Positions 1 through 5,730 of a stretch of 5,730 nt of DNA are shown here, one piece after another. This DNA is from Verrucomicrobiota bacterium (GTDB lineage Bacteria; Verrucomicrobiota; Verrucomicrobiia; Verrucomicrobiales; Akkermansiaceae), in contig WBXE01000157.1 of NCBI GenBank assembly GCA_008932955.1, forward strand, positions 1 through 5,730. Reading direction: 5' to 3'. The position numbers were made by a program, and so were the translations under genes. Below the pieces are notes generated by a model. It ran no database searches and was not told the origin of the DNA. It worked only from the letters and a program-made list of their open reading frames with translations. Each line of letters begins with the position of its first letter. Position 1 is the first letter of the stretch.

Positions 1-861
1 ATGTTCATACTTATCGGCGGCGTTGCGCAGTTCCTCGTAAAACGGCGTGTTGCGCACACTGTTGGCGGACACGCGGATCGACTTGGCTAGGTTGATGCCG
101 TTGGAATGCAGCAATTTGATCGTTGAGAGGAAGGTCATTTGGCGCAGGCTCATGACGAGCAGGCGCAGCAAGCGCCAGCGCGCCATGGCCAGACCCAGCA
201 GCAGATTGCGGACATGAGCGGAGCGGGCAATGGTGATGGCAGCGGCTATCAGCGAGATGACCACCACCGGCCACACCGCCTGAGTGAAGTGGCTCACTTG
301 GAAGGAGATGGCCGTCATGCCATCGGCCTTGGCGCCGACGCCTGTCATCATTTGCTCGACCTGCGGGACGATTTTCACCTGTGAGGTAATGAAGGCAGCG
401 AGCAAGACACAGATGATGACACTGGGGGTGATGGTGGCTTTTTTCAACTGCTTGGAGAAATGCAATTCGCTCTTGAGGCGCACTGCCAGCGAGCCGAATG
501 CCTGATGCAGTTGGCCGGCATCCGACCCCGCTTGAATGAGCCCCACGACGGTATCGCTGAAGCGGCCGGTGCGGCGGAACGCCTCATGCACATTCATGCC
601 GTTGCCGATGTCTTCGCGGATGCGCAACAGCACCTCCACCAGTGTTTTGTTAGGCAAGCCGTGGCTATAGTATTTGAGGGCGTCGGCGGTATTGATTTGG
701 GCGCGCAACATTGAACCCAATCCGCGGAATAAATCGACGAGGATTTTTTTGGAAAAGGGCTTAATTTTTTTTGGTTGGTTGAGAGAAGCAACCAGAGATT
801 TCTTGGCAACTGGAAGCTGCAAGGCGGCGCTGCCGGCGGTGGGGGTGGCGGGATCAGTCAT
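1..861 (-). CDS. Type IV filament inner-membrane platform protein, PilC/GspF family (3' end beyond window)
   Basis: This is the polytopic platform protein that the assembly ATPase acts on to add or release pilin subunits at the inner membrane. The visible 287 residues run without a stop to the left edge; the family is usually about 400 residues, so roughly the last quarter is missing. A Lys-rich, probably cytoplasmic N-terminus (1-43) precedes the first GspF domain (about 44-170), which has the family pattern LGSMLRAQINTADAL, a helical bundle and the turn AGSDAGQL near 111. A first membrane segment spans about 147-163 and is followed by the typical VPQVEQMM. A second spans about 197-213. The second GspF repeat starts near 236 (LRQMTFLSTIKLLHSNGINL). 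The start is the ATG at 861, inside the end of the ATPase gene (8-base overlap). The usual AGE-SG signature reads AGSDAG, so the conserved Glu is replaced. Family assignment is firm; pilus versus secretion role is open. Confidence 0.93.
   Translation of the reverse strand, partial: MTDPATPTAGSAALQLPVAKKSLVASLNQPKKIKPFSKKILVDLFRGLGSMLRAQINTADALKYYSHGLPNKTLVEVLLRIREDIGNGMNVHEAFRRTGRFSDTVVGLIQAGSDAGQLHQAFGSLAVRLKSELHFSKQLKKATITPSVIICVLLAAFITSQVKIVPQVEQMMTGVGAKADGMTAISFQVSHFTQAVWPVVVISLIAAAITIARSAHVRNLLLGLAMARWRLLRLLVMSLRQMTFLSTIKLLHSNGINLAKSIRVSANSVRNTPFYEELRNAADKYEH
854..861 (-). other. 8-base overlap, ATPase to PilC/GspF-like gene
   Basis: The sequence ATGACTGA contains the platform-protein start and the ATPase stop. 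No Shine-Dalgarno sequence precedes the ATG. The reading of MTDPATPT onward joins directly to a convincing GspF domain, which supports this start. Confidence 0.8.
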
Positions 862-2551
862 CGGTGTAGGTCATGTCGATGACCTTGCTGATGGCGGCAA
901 GGTCGGTTTTGCCATCGCGCAGCAGACGCAGGCCGCTGCGGCGGAGGTTGGGGAGGATGCCCTCGCGGGCGACCTGGACTTCCAATTCATAGGGAGACAT
1001 CAGTCCCTTGGAGAGCAGATCGGAAACTTTGGGGGTGATGGGGATAATTTCGAGGATGGCGGTGCGGCCGCTGTAGCCGCTGTTGCGACATTCCTGGCAA
1101 CCCCCGGTCTTGGCGCTGAAAAGCGGGATGGCGATCCACGATTCATCGAGGCAGAAAGTTTTGCGGTCGAGCTCGCTGATGCCGGAGATGGCCTCCTTGC
1201 AATAGGGGCAGAGCAATTTGACGAGGCGCTGGGCGCAAGCGGCCTTGAGGGTTTGGGCGATTTTCCAGCGTTCGATGCCGAGTTGTTCGAAGCGTTCGAT
1301 GATTTGGGAGGCGCGCGGAGTATGAATGGTGGTGAGCACTTTGTGGCCGGTGACGGCGGCTTCGATGGCGAGTTCGGCGGACTCAATGTCTCGCACCTCG
1401 CCCATCAGAATGATATCAGGGTCGGAGCGCATGAACGAAGCGATCATCGGCTTGAACTCCTTGGCGCTCTTGAGGTCGCAGTGGGTGATGCCTGGCACCT
1501 CATCTTCAACGGGATTTTCAAGGGTGAGGATATTCACCTCGGGCCGGTTGAGTTCGCGCAACAGGGCGTTGAGGGTGGTGGATTTGCCCGAACCGGTTGG
1601 GCCGGACATCACGATGATGCCGGCGGGGATTTTCATCACCTTGTTGAGCGCAAACATTGTTTCGTCATCGAAGGCGAGGGTGCCCTTGCCGAGGGTGACG
1701 TTGATGTTGCTCTTATCTAGCAAACGCATGGTGACGTGATAGCCACGATAGGTGCGGTGACGTTCGTAGCGGATATCGATGGGGCGGTGGAAATACGAGA
1801 TGGTGAAGCGGCCGGAGATGCCGGGGACGGTGTTGCGGATTTCGGTGGGCAACTTCATCAGGTTGAGCAGAAACGCATCCAGCCGGTCCTTGAGCTTCAT
1901 CGGAATCTCAATCTTGGTGCCGATGTCGCCGTCCACCCGAAACGCATAGTAGAAACTTTCCTTTTCGACCTTGAAGTGAATGTCCGACGCGCGGGTCTTG
2001 ACCGCATCCGACATGATGGTGGCGATGAGCTGGGCCATCGGCTCGGTGTAGTCGGTGGTCACGTCAAAATCATGGATGCCCTCGTCGAGGTCCTCGACGT
2101 CTATGGCGTCGAGTTCGGAGCGCGATGGGCCGGTGTTGGTTGCGACTGACTCGATGGCGCGGTTGATCTCGGAGGCTAAGGTGACGATTTTAACGATTTC
2201 CAAATCGGGGAATCGCGGCGCGAGGTATTCTTCCGGCAGCGAGCTCCACGGGTTGGCAATGGCGACGATGAGCTTGTCCTGGCCGCAGAGGCACAGCGGC
2301 GCGAAAAACCCGCGGGTCATCACCGTGGCATCGCAACACGAGTGCAGCGTGCCATCGCAAAATTCCGCTAGGCGGGGGAAGAATGGCAGGCCGTTGAGTT
2401 TGGCCAGGGCGGACATGAAACTGAAGCGGGTGACCCGGTTAGGTACCTGGTCCTGGGCGAGCTCGGTGTAGGACGGGTCGTGCTGTGCCAGCTCGGCCAT
2501 GATGCGCCGACTGATCAATTCATTGAAGGAAATGCCATCAAACTCAATCAT
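854..2551 (-). CDS. Type IV filament assembly ATPase, GspE/PilB family
   Basis: This is the hexameric cytoplasmic motor that couples ATP hydrolysis to pilin polymerisation through the PilC/GspF protein encoded next. The 565 residues match the family length. Residues about 40-136 form a divergent GspE/MshE-type N-terminal domain (LIVAIANP near 94-101). The N2 domain follows from about 170, with ASDIHFKV at 188-195 and FRVDGDI at 204-210. The RecA-like core has Walker A GPTGSGKS at 317-324, the Asp box LENPVED at 344-350, Walker B DPDIILMGEVRD at 377-388 and the His box TGHKVLTTIHT at 401-411. A zinc-type four-cysteine site is present (CPYC 448-451, CQEC 485-488), which fits PilB/GspE and not the shorter retraction ATPase PilT. 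All catalytic motifs are intact, so it should be active. The N-domain has five extra cysteines (65, 72, 73, 87, 89), and the RLG-type cyclic-di-GMP motif of MshE is not visible. The ATG start overlaps the stop of the preceding gene as ATGA. Confidence 0.96.
   Translation of the reverse strand: MIEFDGISFNELISRRIMAELAQHDPSYTELAQDQVPNRVTRFSFMSALAKLNGLPFFPRLAEFCDGTLHSCCDATVMTRGFFAPLCLCGQDKLIVAIANPWSSLPEEYLAPRFPDLEIVKIVTLASEINRAIESVATNTGPSRSELDAIDVEDLDEGIHDFDVTTDYTEPMAQLIATIMSDAVKTRASDIHFKVEKESFYYAFRVDGDIGTKIEIPMKLKDRLDAFLLNLMKLPTEIRNTVPGISGRFTISYFHRPIDIRYERHRTYRGYHVTMRLLDKSNINVTLGKGTLAFDDETMFALNKVMKIPAGIIVMSGPTGSGKSTTLNALLRELNRPEVNILTLENPVEDEVPGITHCDLKSAKEFKPMIASFMRSDPDIILMGEVRDIESAELAIEAAVTGHKVLTTIHTPRASQIIERFEQLGIERWKIAQTLKAACAQRLVKLLCPYCKEAISGISELDRKTFCLDESWIAIPLFSAKTGGCQECRNSGYSGRTAILEIIPITPKVSDLLSKGLMSPYELEVQVAREGILPNLRRSGLRLLRDGKTDLAAISKVIDMTYTDD
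2548..2551 (-). other. ATGA stop-start overlap, 199-residue protein to ATPase
   Basis: The stop TGA of the unknown gene overlaps the ATPase ATG. Only a GAG four to six bases upstream could act as a ribosome binding site, so translational coupling is likely. Confidence 0.85.
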
Positions 2552-3147
2552 AGCTCGAAATGTTTGTGCGTCAGAAAGGACCAGGCTTCGTATTCAAGCC
2601 TTGCAATGGTTAGAAATGGCCTGATATCAAACCGCCGGGCCACTACCTCCTGGATTTTCGCCGCGAGAATGGTGGCGGCGATGGGATTGATGGAGGCCAC
2701 CCCGATGGCATCGGTGTCTTCAACGAAGATCACCGGGGTCAGCAAGGCCCTAGCCATTTTGTGAATTTGATCGAACGACTCGTAAAATGCCGAGGGGGCG
2801 ATGAGCTTGCCGGCGACGGGGATGAGCGGCGGCGTGGGGTTGAGGGTGGCGGCCAGCTTGTCGCCCAAGCTCCGCATGATGCTGCCGAGCTGCTCTTCCT
2901 GATGCCCTTGGGCGCGGGCGACGGCTTCCATCAGGTCGAGCGGACGGTTGCGCGCCTGCGCCTGGCGCACGGCCTCAACAGCATGCGAAATGTCGGCGTG
3001 GCTGGCGGCGTGGACTAGCACGAGCGCCTCGGCGGTTTGCTCGAGGCAGGCCTCCAGCAGCTGGCCGATATCGGTATGCGACAGGGCTAAGGGCGGAGGT
3101 GCGACTGGTGCGACTGGAACGGCACAGGTTGTGGCGAAATCCATCAT
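2548..3147 (-). CDS. Unrecognised 199-residue protein between secretin and ATPase; possible MshEN-like C-terminal part
   Basis: I do not recognise this protein as a named family. It has no signal peptide or clear membrane segment, so it is probably cytoplasmic. A Pro/Ala/Val-rich N-terminus (about 9-20) leads into a long, mostly helical, Ala/Glu/Gln-rich region (about 25-102), then a short Pro-rich linker (103-110). The C-terminal part (about 135-188) has strand-helix-strand-helix character, with IGVASINP at 148-155 and FDIRPFLTIARLEYEAW at 173-189. That layout resembles the last half of the N-terminal domain of GspE/MshE ATPases, including the one encoded next (IVAIANP, then LEIVKIVTLASEINRAI). 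It is joined by ATGA overlaps to the secretin gene before it and the ATPase gene after it, so it is probably made in step with both. An ATPase partner or regulator is my inference only. There are two consecutive ATG codons; the second (3144) is slightly better spaced from the weak AGAGA upstream. Confidence 0.88.
   Translation of the reverse strand: MMDFATTCAVPVAPVAPPPLALSHTDIGQLLEACLEQTAEALVLVHAASHADISHAVEAVRQAQARNRPLDLMEAVARAQGHQEEQLGSIMRSLGDKLAATLNPTPPLIPVAGKLIAPSAFYESFDQIHKMARALLTPVIFVEDTDAIGVASINPIAATILAAKIQEVVARRFDIRPFLTIARLEYEAWSFLTHKHFEL
3144..3147 (-). other. ATGA stop-start overlap, secretin to 199-residue protein
   Basis: The secretin stop TGA overlaps the ATG of the next gene. 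A weak AGAGA lies just before it and a second in-frame ATG follows at once. This arrangement typically couples translation of the two genes. Confidence 0.85.
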
Positions 3148-5084
3148 TCTCTGCGGGCTTTGGTGAGAGGGGGTTTGGCGGAGGGCGGAGGGCTGGGAGC
3201 GGCATCCGGGGACGTGTAGGTGTCTTCGCCGGGAAGCGGGTAGTATGGCGCGGACTGGGGTTTGAGGCCGCGAATGGCGCGTTGCAAATTCGGTTCAGCG
3301 TTGGGGCCAGGGTTGGTTTCATCGATCCAATTGTAATCGCGGCCGATGGAGTTATCGCGCCGGACGAACTTGCTGGCACCGGCATTGGCGGCACGACTGG
3401 TGGGGTCATAGGACTTCGGCGTGACGATAAACACGAGACTGGTTTTCTCCTTGGTGGCCTCCTTGCTTTTGAAAAAGAAATTGAGCACCGGAATGTCGCC
3501 GAGGATGGGGACTTTGGTTTTGTTGTCGGTGGTGGTTTCGCCATAGAAGCCGCCGACGACCAGTGAGAAGCCGTTTGGCACGCGGGCGAGGGTTTCGATC
3601 ATCGATTCGGTCACTCGGGGATAGAAGTTGCCGGTGGTGCTCTTGATGGATTCAACAATCTGGGCTGAGCGCGGGCGCAATTTCATCCGCACCGTGCCGT
3701 CGGGCAGCAAGGTCGGGGTTACCACCAGCGAGATGCCGATTTCCCGATGCTTGTCCGGATCGGTGTCGATGGATTTGTCCGAGGCGTCCACCTTATAGCG
3801 GACCTGTTCGGTCACGGTGGGATTGGCGGCGCTGCCGCCCGAGGCCGCCGTGGTGGTGGTGGTGATGATAGGCACCCGGTCAATGACCGAGATAGTCGCC
3901 ATTTCGTTGTCCTCGGTAATGAGGGTGGGGTTGGAGATTTGGGTCGCGAGGCCGCCTTCGGCAAGGGCGCGCAGCACGCCGGTGAGTTGCAAGGGGCTGA
4001 GCACCAGATTCGGACCAGCGGTTGAGGTGCTGTCACGGGTGGTGGTATTGGAGACTCCGCCGGCCGTGTTGGTGGTATTCAAGCCGCCGCCAGTCGTGGT
4101 GGTCGTGGTGGATGTGCTCCCTGTTAAAAGGCTGGATGCACCCGTGCCGATGACGTCCGTGACGACGCTGTTAACGGAGCCGTTGCTGGTAGTGACGCGG
4201 CTGCTGGAACCGCCATTGGTAACGATATGGTTGGCAGTGGTGACCAGCGGGGATTTCAGACCAAGGATAGCGTTCAAGTCTGCCCCGAGATTGACGCTGG
4301 TGCCAGTGGCTCCAAGCGATTGCGTCCAATTGACGCCGGTGCGCTCGGCCACGGTGCTATTGATCCGCAGGATCTTGGTTTCGACGATGATCTGGCCCTT
4401 GGCCATGTCGATGCCGCGGAGCAACAGACGAGCCTGCTCGATGCGGTGGGCGGCATCGATGATGATGATGGTGTTGGTCTTGGGCTCGAAGTTGACGATG
4501 CCGGTGGCGGGGCTGAGCATGGGTTTGATCAACTCTTCGATTTGTTTGATATCGGTGGGACGGAGATACTGGAGTTGATAGTGAAACTCGACGCTGGGCA
4601 ATTGCGTGAGTTGAGCCTGGGTTAGAGCATAGATGGTGGACCCCTTGGTGTGCAGGGCCAGGCCATACATGAAGGCCAGTTCTTCCATTTGGGTGAGCGG
4701 ATTGCCATCATTCAAATGACCGGTGACGCGGAACTCGGGGCCGCTAATCTTGGCATTGTGGAAGTATTGGCGCCCTGCCGCTTTGGCTAGGAACTGGAAG
4801 ATATCATTGATCGGCGCGTCCTTGATCAGATAGCCTTGGTCTGAGGCTTCCAGCGGGCTCTTTGGGGGGTCGGCGGCTGCGGCGGGGGCTCCCGTTGCGG
4901 GCGGGACGCCAGGTGATGGCCGCGGGTTCAAGCCCGCATTCACGGGAGCAGCGGGCGGAGCTTGGGTTGGAGGCGCGGCTTCAACGATGGGCTCCACTGC
5001 GGGGGGCTCACTCGGGGCTTGCGCGTGGCTCAGGCCGGCGGTGAGAATCAAGGCTGGCATGAGTAGGAATTGAAAGGCATTCAT
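3144..5084 (-). CDS. Outer-membrane secretin, PilQ/GspD superfamily
   Basis: This protein forms the ring-shaped outer-membrane gate through which a pilus or secreted substrate passes. The 646 residues begin with a signal peptide (MNAFQFLLMPALILTAGLSHAQA, cleavage likely near residue 23). A Pro/Ala-rich linker (24-76) is followed by an N0/STN-like domain (about 82-155) and a single N1/NolW-like domain (about 165-226, with TNTIIIID at 203-210). The secretin barrel covers about 229-557, including GVNW at 250-253, the signature VPNGFSLVVGGF at 502-513, VPILGDIPVLNFFF at 525-538 and the closing strand TSLVFIVTP at 548-556. Within it is a Ser/Thr/Gly/Asn-rich insertion (about 277-357). An 89-residue polar and Pro-rich tail follows the barrel. 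No AMIN domains and no second or third N1-type repeat are evident, so it is neither a textbook PilQ nor a GspD. The start lies 10 bases after the PilP-like stop, without a Shine-Dalgarno sequence. Confidence 0.96.
   Translation of the reverse strand: MNAFQFLLMPALILTAGLSHAQAPSEPPAVEPIVEAAPPTQAPPAAPVNAGLNPRPSPGVPPATGAPAAAADPPKSPLEASDQGYLIKDAPINDIFQFLAKAAGRQYFHNAKISGPEFRVTGHLNDGNPLTQMEELAFMYGLALHTKGSTIYALTQAQLTQLPSVEFHYQLQYLRPTDIKQIEELIKPMLSPATGIVNFEPKTNTIIIIDAAHRIEQARLLLRGIDMAKGQIIVETKILRINSTVAERTGVNWTQSLGATGTSVNLGADLNAILGLKSPLVTTANHIVTNGGSSSRVTTSNGSVNSVVTDVIGTGASSLLTGSTSTTTTTTGGGLNTTNTAGGVSNTTTRDSTSTAGPNLVLSPLQLTGVLRALAEGGLATQISNPTLITEDNEMATISVIDRVPIITTTTTAASGGSAANPTVTEQVRYKVDASDKSIDTDPDKHREIGISLVVTPTLLPDGTVRMKLRPRSAQIVESIKSTTGNFYPRVTESMIETLARVPNGFSLVVGGFYGETTTDNKTKVPILGDIPVLNFFFKSKEATKEKTSLVFIVTPKSYDPTSRAANAGASKFVRRDNSIGRDYNWIDETNPGPNAEPNLQRAIRGLKPQSAPYYPLPGEDTYTSPDAAPSPPPSAKPPLTKARRE
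3850..3864. repeat. Short GTG trinucleotide run
   Basis: Five consecutive GTG triplets on the plus strand encode most of a Thr run (residues 408-412) on the minus strand. The run sits in a second variable loop of the secretin barrel. Its length is a multiple of three, so unit gain or loss would change only the Thr number and not the frame. Confidence 0.6.
4014..4256 (-). repeat. Low-complexity Ser/Thr/Gly/Asn-rich insertion in the secretin
   Basis: Secretin residues 277-357 consist almost wholly of Thr, Ser, Gly, Asn and Val, including a run of six Thr (326-331) followed by three Gly. On the plus strand this shows as GTG/GTC/GGT triplet-rich DNA around 4092-4118. It lies between the first barrel strands (GVNW region) and the LSPLQLTGVLRAL helix. 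In known secretins this part of the barrel carries variable loops. The insertion could be surface-exposed or line the gate. Confidence 0.7.
5016..5084 (-). other. Secretin signal peptide
   Basis: The first 23 residues are a hydrophobic core (FLLMPALILTAGL) ending in SHAQA, a plausible signal peptidase I site. There is little positive charge at the N-terminus, which is weak for a classical signal. No lipobox cysteine is present, so this secretin is not itself a lipoprotein. Confidence 0.75.
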
Positions 5085-5094
5085 GAGGACGGTG
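5085..5094 (-). other. 10-base junction between PilP-like stop and secretin start
   Basis: The spacer reads CACCGTCCTC and has no Shine-Dalgarno core. Ribosomes finishing the upstream gene probably re-initiate at the ATG at 5084. It is the only non-coding DNA in the window. Confidence 0.7.
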
Positions 5095-5730
5095 TTATGG
5101 TTTGGTATTGGCTGCTGCGGCTGGGAGAGATGGCGGGGAGTCGATTTCCAATGGACTGTTAGGATTGGCCAGGACCATACCCGGAGCGGTGATATTGCGG
5201 GTGCCGGGGGTCATACCCAAGGGCAGGACGTTGAGTTGGCGTATGCCGATTTCACCTGTGTCGAGGTTGAGGAAGACGATTTTGCGGGAGCTAACCTCGG
5301 TAACTTGGGTGTGGATGGGTTTGTTATGGAAAATCAGCGGGAGTTTGTCGCCTTCGCCGACGCTGCGGCTGCCGACCAAAAAGCGTTTGTCCCTAGGCAT
5401 GATGGTGGTGATTTCGATCCGGCCGACGATGTCGGTTAGGGATGCGGGCGGCTCGGCGGTGAGGCGGCGGATGGTCTTGGTGGCGGTCGCTTTGGCCACC
5501 GGCTTGGCATTGGGATCCTGTAATTGGCCAAAGGGATCGCTCGCCCGCTCGTGCATCGCCAGTTGCTTGGCTCGCGCCTCGACGTAGCTCTTCAAGTCGT
5601 TGCCGACGTAGCGCGATGGAATGGGCGTGGCGGCCTTTGCCGCGACTGTGACCGCTGCGACCGGCGGGCTTGGATCTTTGGCGGCAAGCGCCGGTTCGAC
5701 GGCCACCAGTTGCCATGCCAGGGCGGCGAG
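5095..5730 (-). CDS. PilP/GspC-like periplasmic protein preceding the secretin (5' end beyond window)
   Basis: This is probably the inner-membrane-anchored periplasmic protein that contacts the secretin N-domains, as PilP or GspC does. The frame is open to the right edge, giving 211 visible residues. The first reads LAALAWQLVAVEPALAA, which looks like the core and cleavage end of a signal peptide or a membrane anchor, so the true start lies outside; the in-frame GTG at 5706 would cut into it. A disordered Ala/Pro-rich stretch, a short helix (DLKSYVEARAKQLAMHERA) and a DPFG motif come next. A compact beta-rich domain (visible residues about 96-171) follows: LTDIVGRIEITTIMP, then GSRSVGEGDKLPL, then IHTQVTEVSSRKIVFLN. 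This alternation resembles the PilP/GspC homology-region fold. The tail is Pro/Asn-rich. Assignment rests on domain pattern and on the position directly before a secretin gene, as in pilPQ; sequence similarity is weak. No lipobox cysteine is visible. Confidence 0.8.
   Translation of the reverse strand, partial: LAALAWQLVAVEPALAAKDPSPPVAAVTVAAKAATPIPSRYVGNDLKSYVEARAKQLAMHERASDPFGQLQDPNAKPVAKATATKTIRRLTAEPPASLTDIVGRIEITTIMPRDKRFLVGSRSVGEGDKLPLIFHNKPIHTQVTEVSSRKIVFLNLDTGEIGIRQLNVLPLGMTPGTRNITAPGMVLANPNSPLEIDSPPSLPAAAANTKP

Noticed and set aside
594..809. 71-codon minus-strand frame over the start of the PilC/GspF-like gene
   Set aside because: It is in another frame from the true gene, whose translation from 861 gives a clear GspF domain across the same bases.
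674..1720. 348-codon open frame on the plus strand, antisense to the ATPase gene
   Set aside because: Its translation is Gly/Ala/Asp-rich with no recognisable domain. It lies opposite the Walker motifs of a certain gene and is explained by codon bias in G+C-rich DNA.
854..2551. ATPase as a PilT-type retraction motor
   Set aside because: The 565-residue length, the long N-terminal domain and the four-cysteine zinc site fit PilB/GspE; PilT is about 350 residues and lacks them.
2975..3544. 189-codon minus-strand frame crossing the secretin end and the unknown gene
   Set aside because: It is Pro/Arg/Ser-rich and out of frame with both well-supported genes.
4092..4118. Triplet-rich GTG/GTC tract as a possible CRISPR-like or regulatory repeat
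   Set aside because: There are no spacers or regular units; it is simply the coding sequence of a poly-Thr/Ser stretch in the secretin.
3817..4578. 253-codon open frame on the plus strand, antisense to the secretin
   Set aside because: It is a Val/Leu-rich shadow of the Thr/Asn-rich secretin codons (GTG opposite ACC/CAC). There is no domain and no ribosome binding site of note.
5095..5706. GTG at 5706 as the real start of the PilP-like gene
   Set aside because: The frame stays open to the window edge, and the eight codons upstream (LAALAWQL) continue a hydrophobic signal-like segment, so the start is probably outside.
5393..5716. 107-codon minus-strand frame with an ATG at 5716
   Set aside because: It is an out-of-frame, Arg-rich shadow of the PilP-like gene with no domain pattern.

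Overview
The window holds five consecutive genes, all on the minus strand, so transcription runs from right to left. They are tightly packed and read as part of one operon for a type IV filament machine (the superfamily of type IV pili and type II secretion systems). The first gene is cut by the right edge and the last by the left edge. The operon promoter, terminator, pilins and inner-membrane alignment genes would therefore lie outside the window.

In transcription order: (1) 5730-5095, a periplasmic PilP/GspC-like protein with a partial signal sequence at the window edge; (2) 5084-3144, an outer-membrane secretin (PilQ/GspD superfamily) with a reduced N-terminal domain set, a large Ser/Thr/Gly-rich insertion and a long C-terminal tail; (3) 3147-2548, a 199-residue protein I do not recognise, whose C-terminal third resembles half of the N-terminal domain of GspE/MshE ATPases; (4) 2551-854, a complete GspE/PilB-type assembly ATPase; (5) 861-1, the first 287 residues of a PilC/GspF-type inner-membrane platform protein. 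The junctions are a 10-base gap, two 4-base ATGA overlaps and one 8-base overlap. Strong Shine-Dalgarno sequences are absent, which suggests translational coupling.

Together these supply the outer-membrane channel, a periplasmic connector to it, the cytoplasmic motor and the membrane platform the motor acts on. The PilP-like gene directly before the secretin matches the pilMNOPQ order of type IVa pili. Placing the motor and platform genes immediately after the secretin, with an unknown gene between, is not the usual proteobacterial pil layout and looks more like a gsp layout. Whether the product is a pilus, a pseudopilus secretion system or a DNA-uptake machine cannot be decided here.

The host is a Gram-negative (diderm) bacterium, because a secretin requires an outer membrane. 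The G+C-rich sequence and the divergent, hybrid gene order suggest a phylum such as Verrucomicrobiota or a relative, but this is an impression and not a demonstration. I see no RNA genes, mobile elements or CRISPR arrays. There is no non-coding stretch longer than about 10 bases. The many plus-strand reading frames are antisense shadows of these genes.
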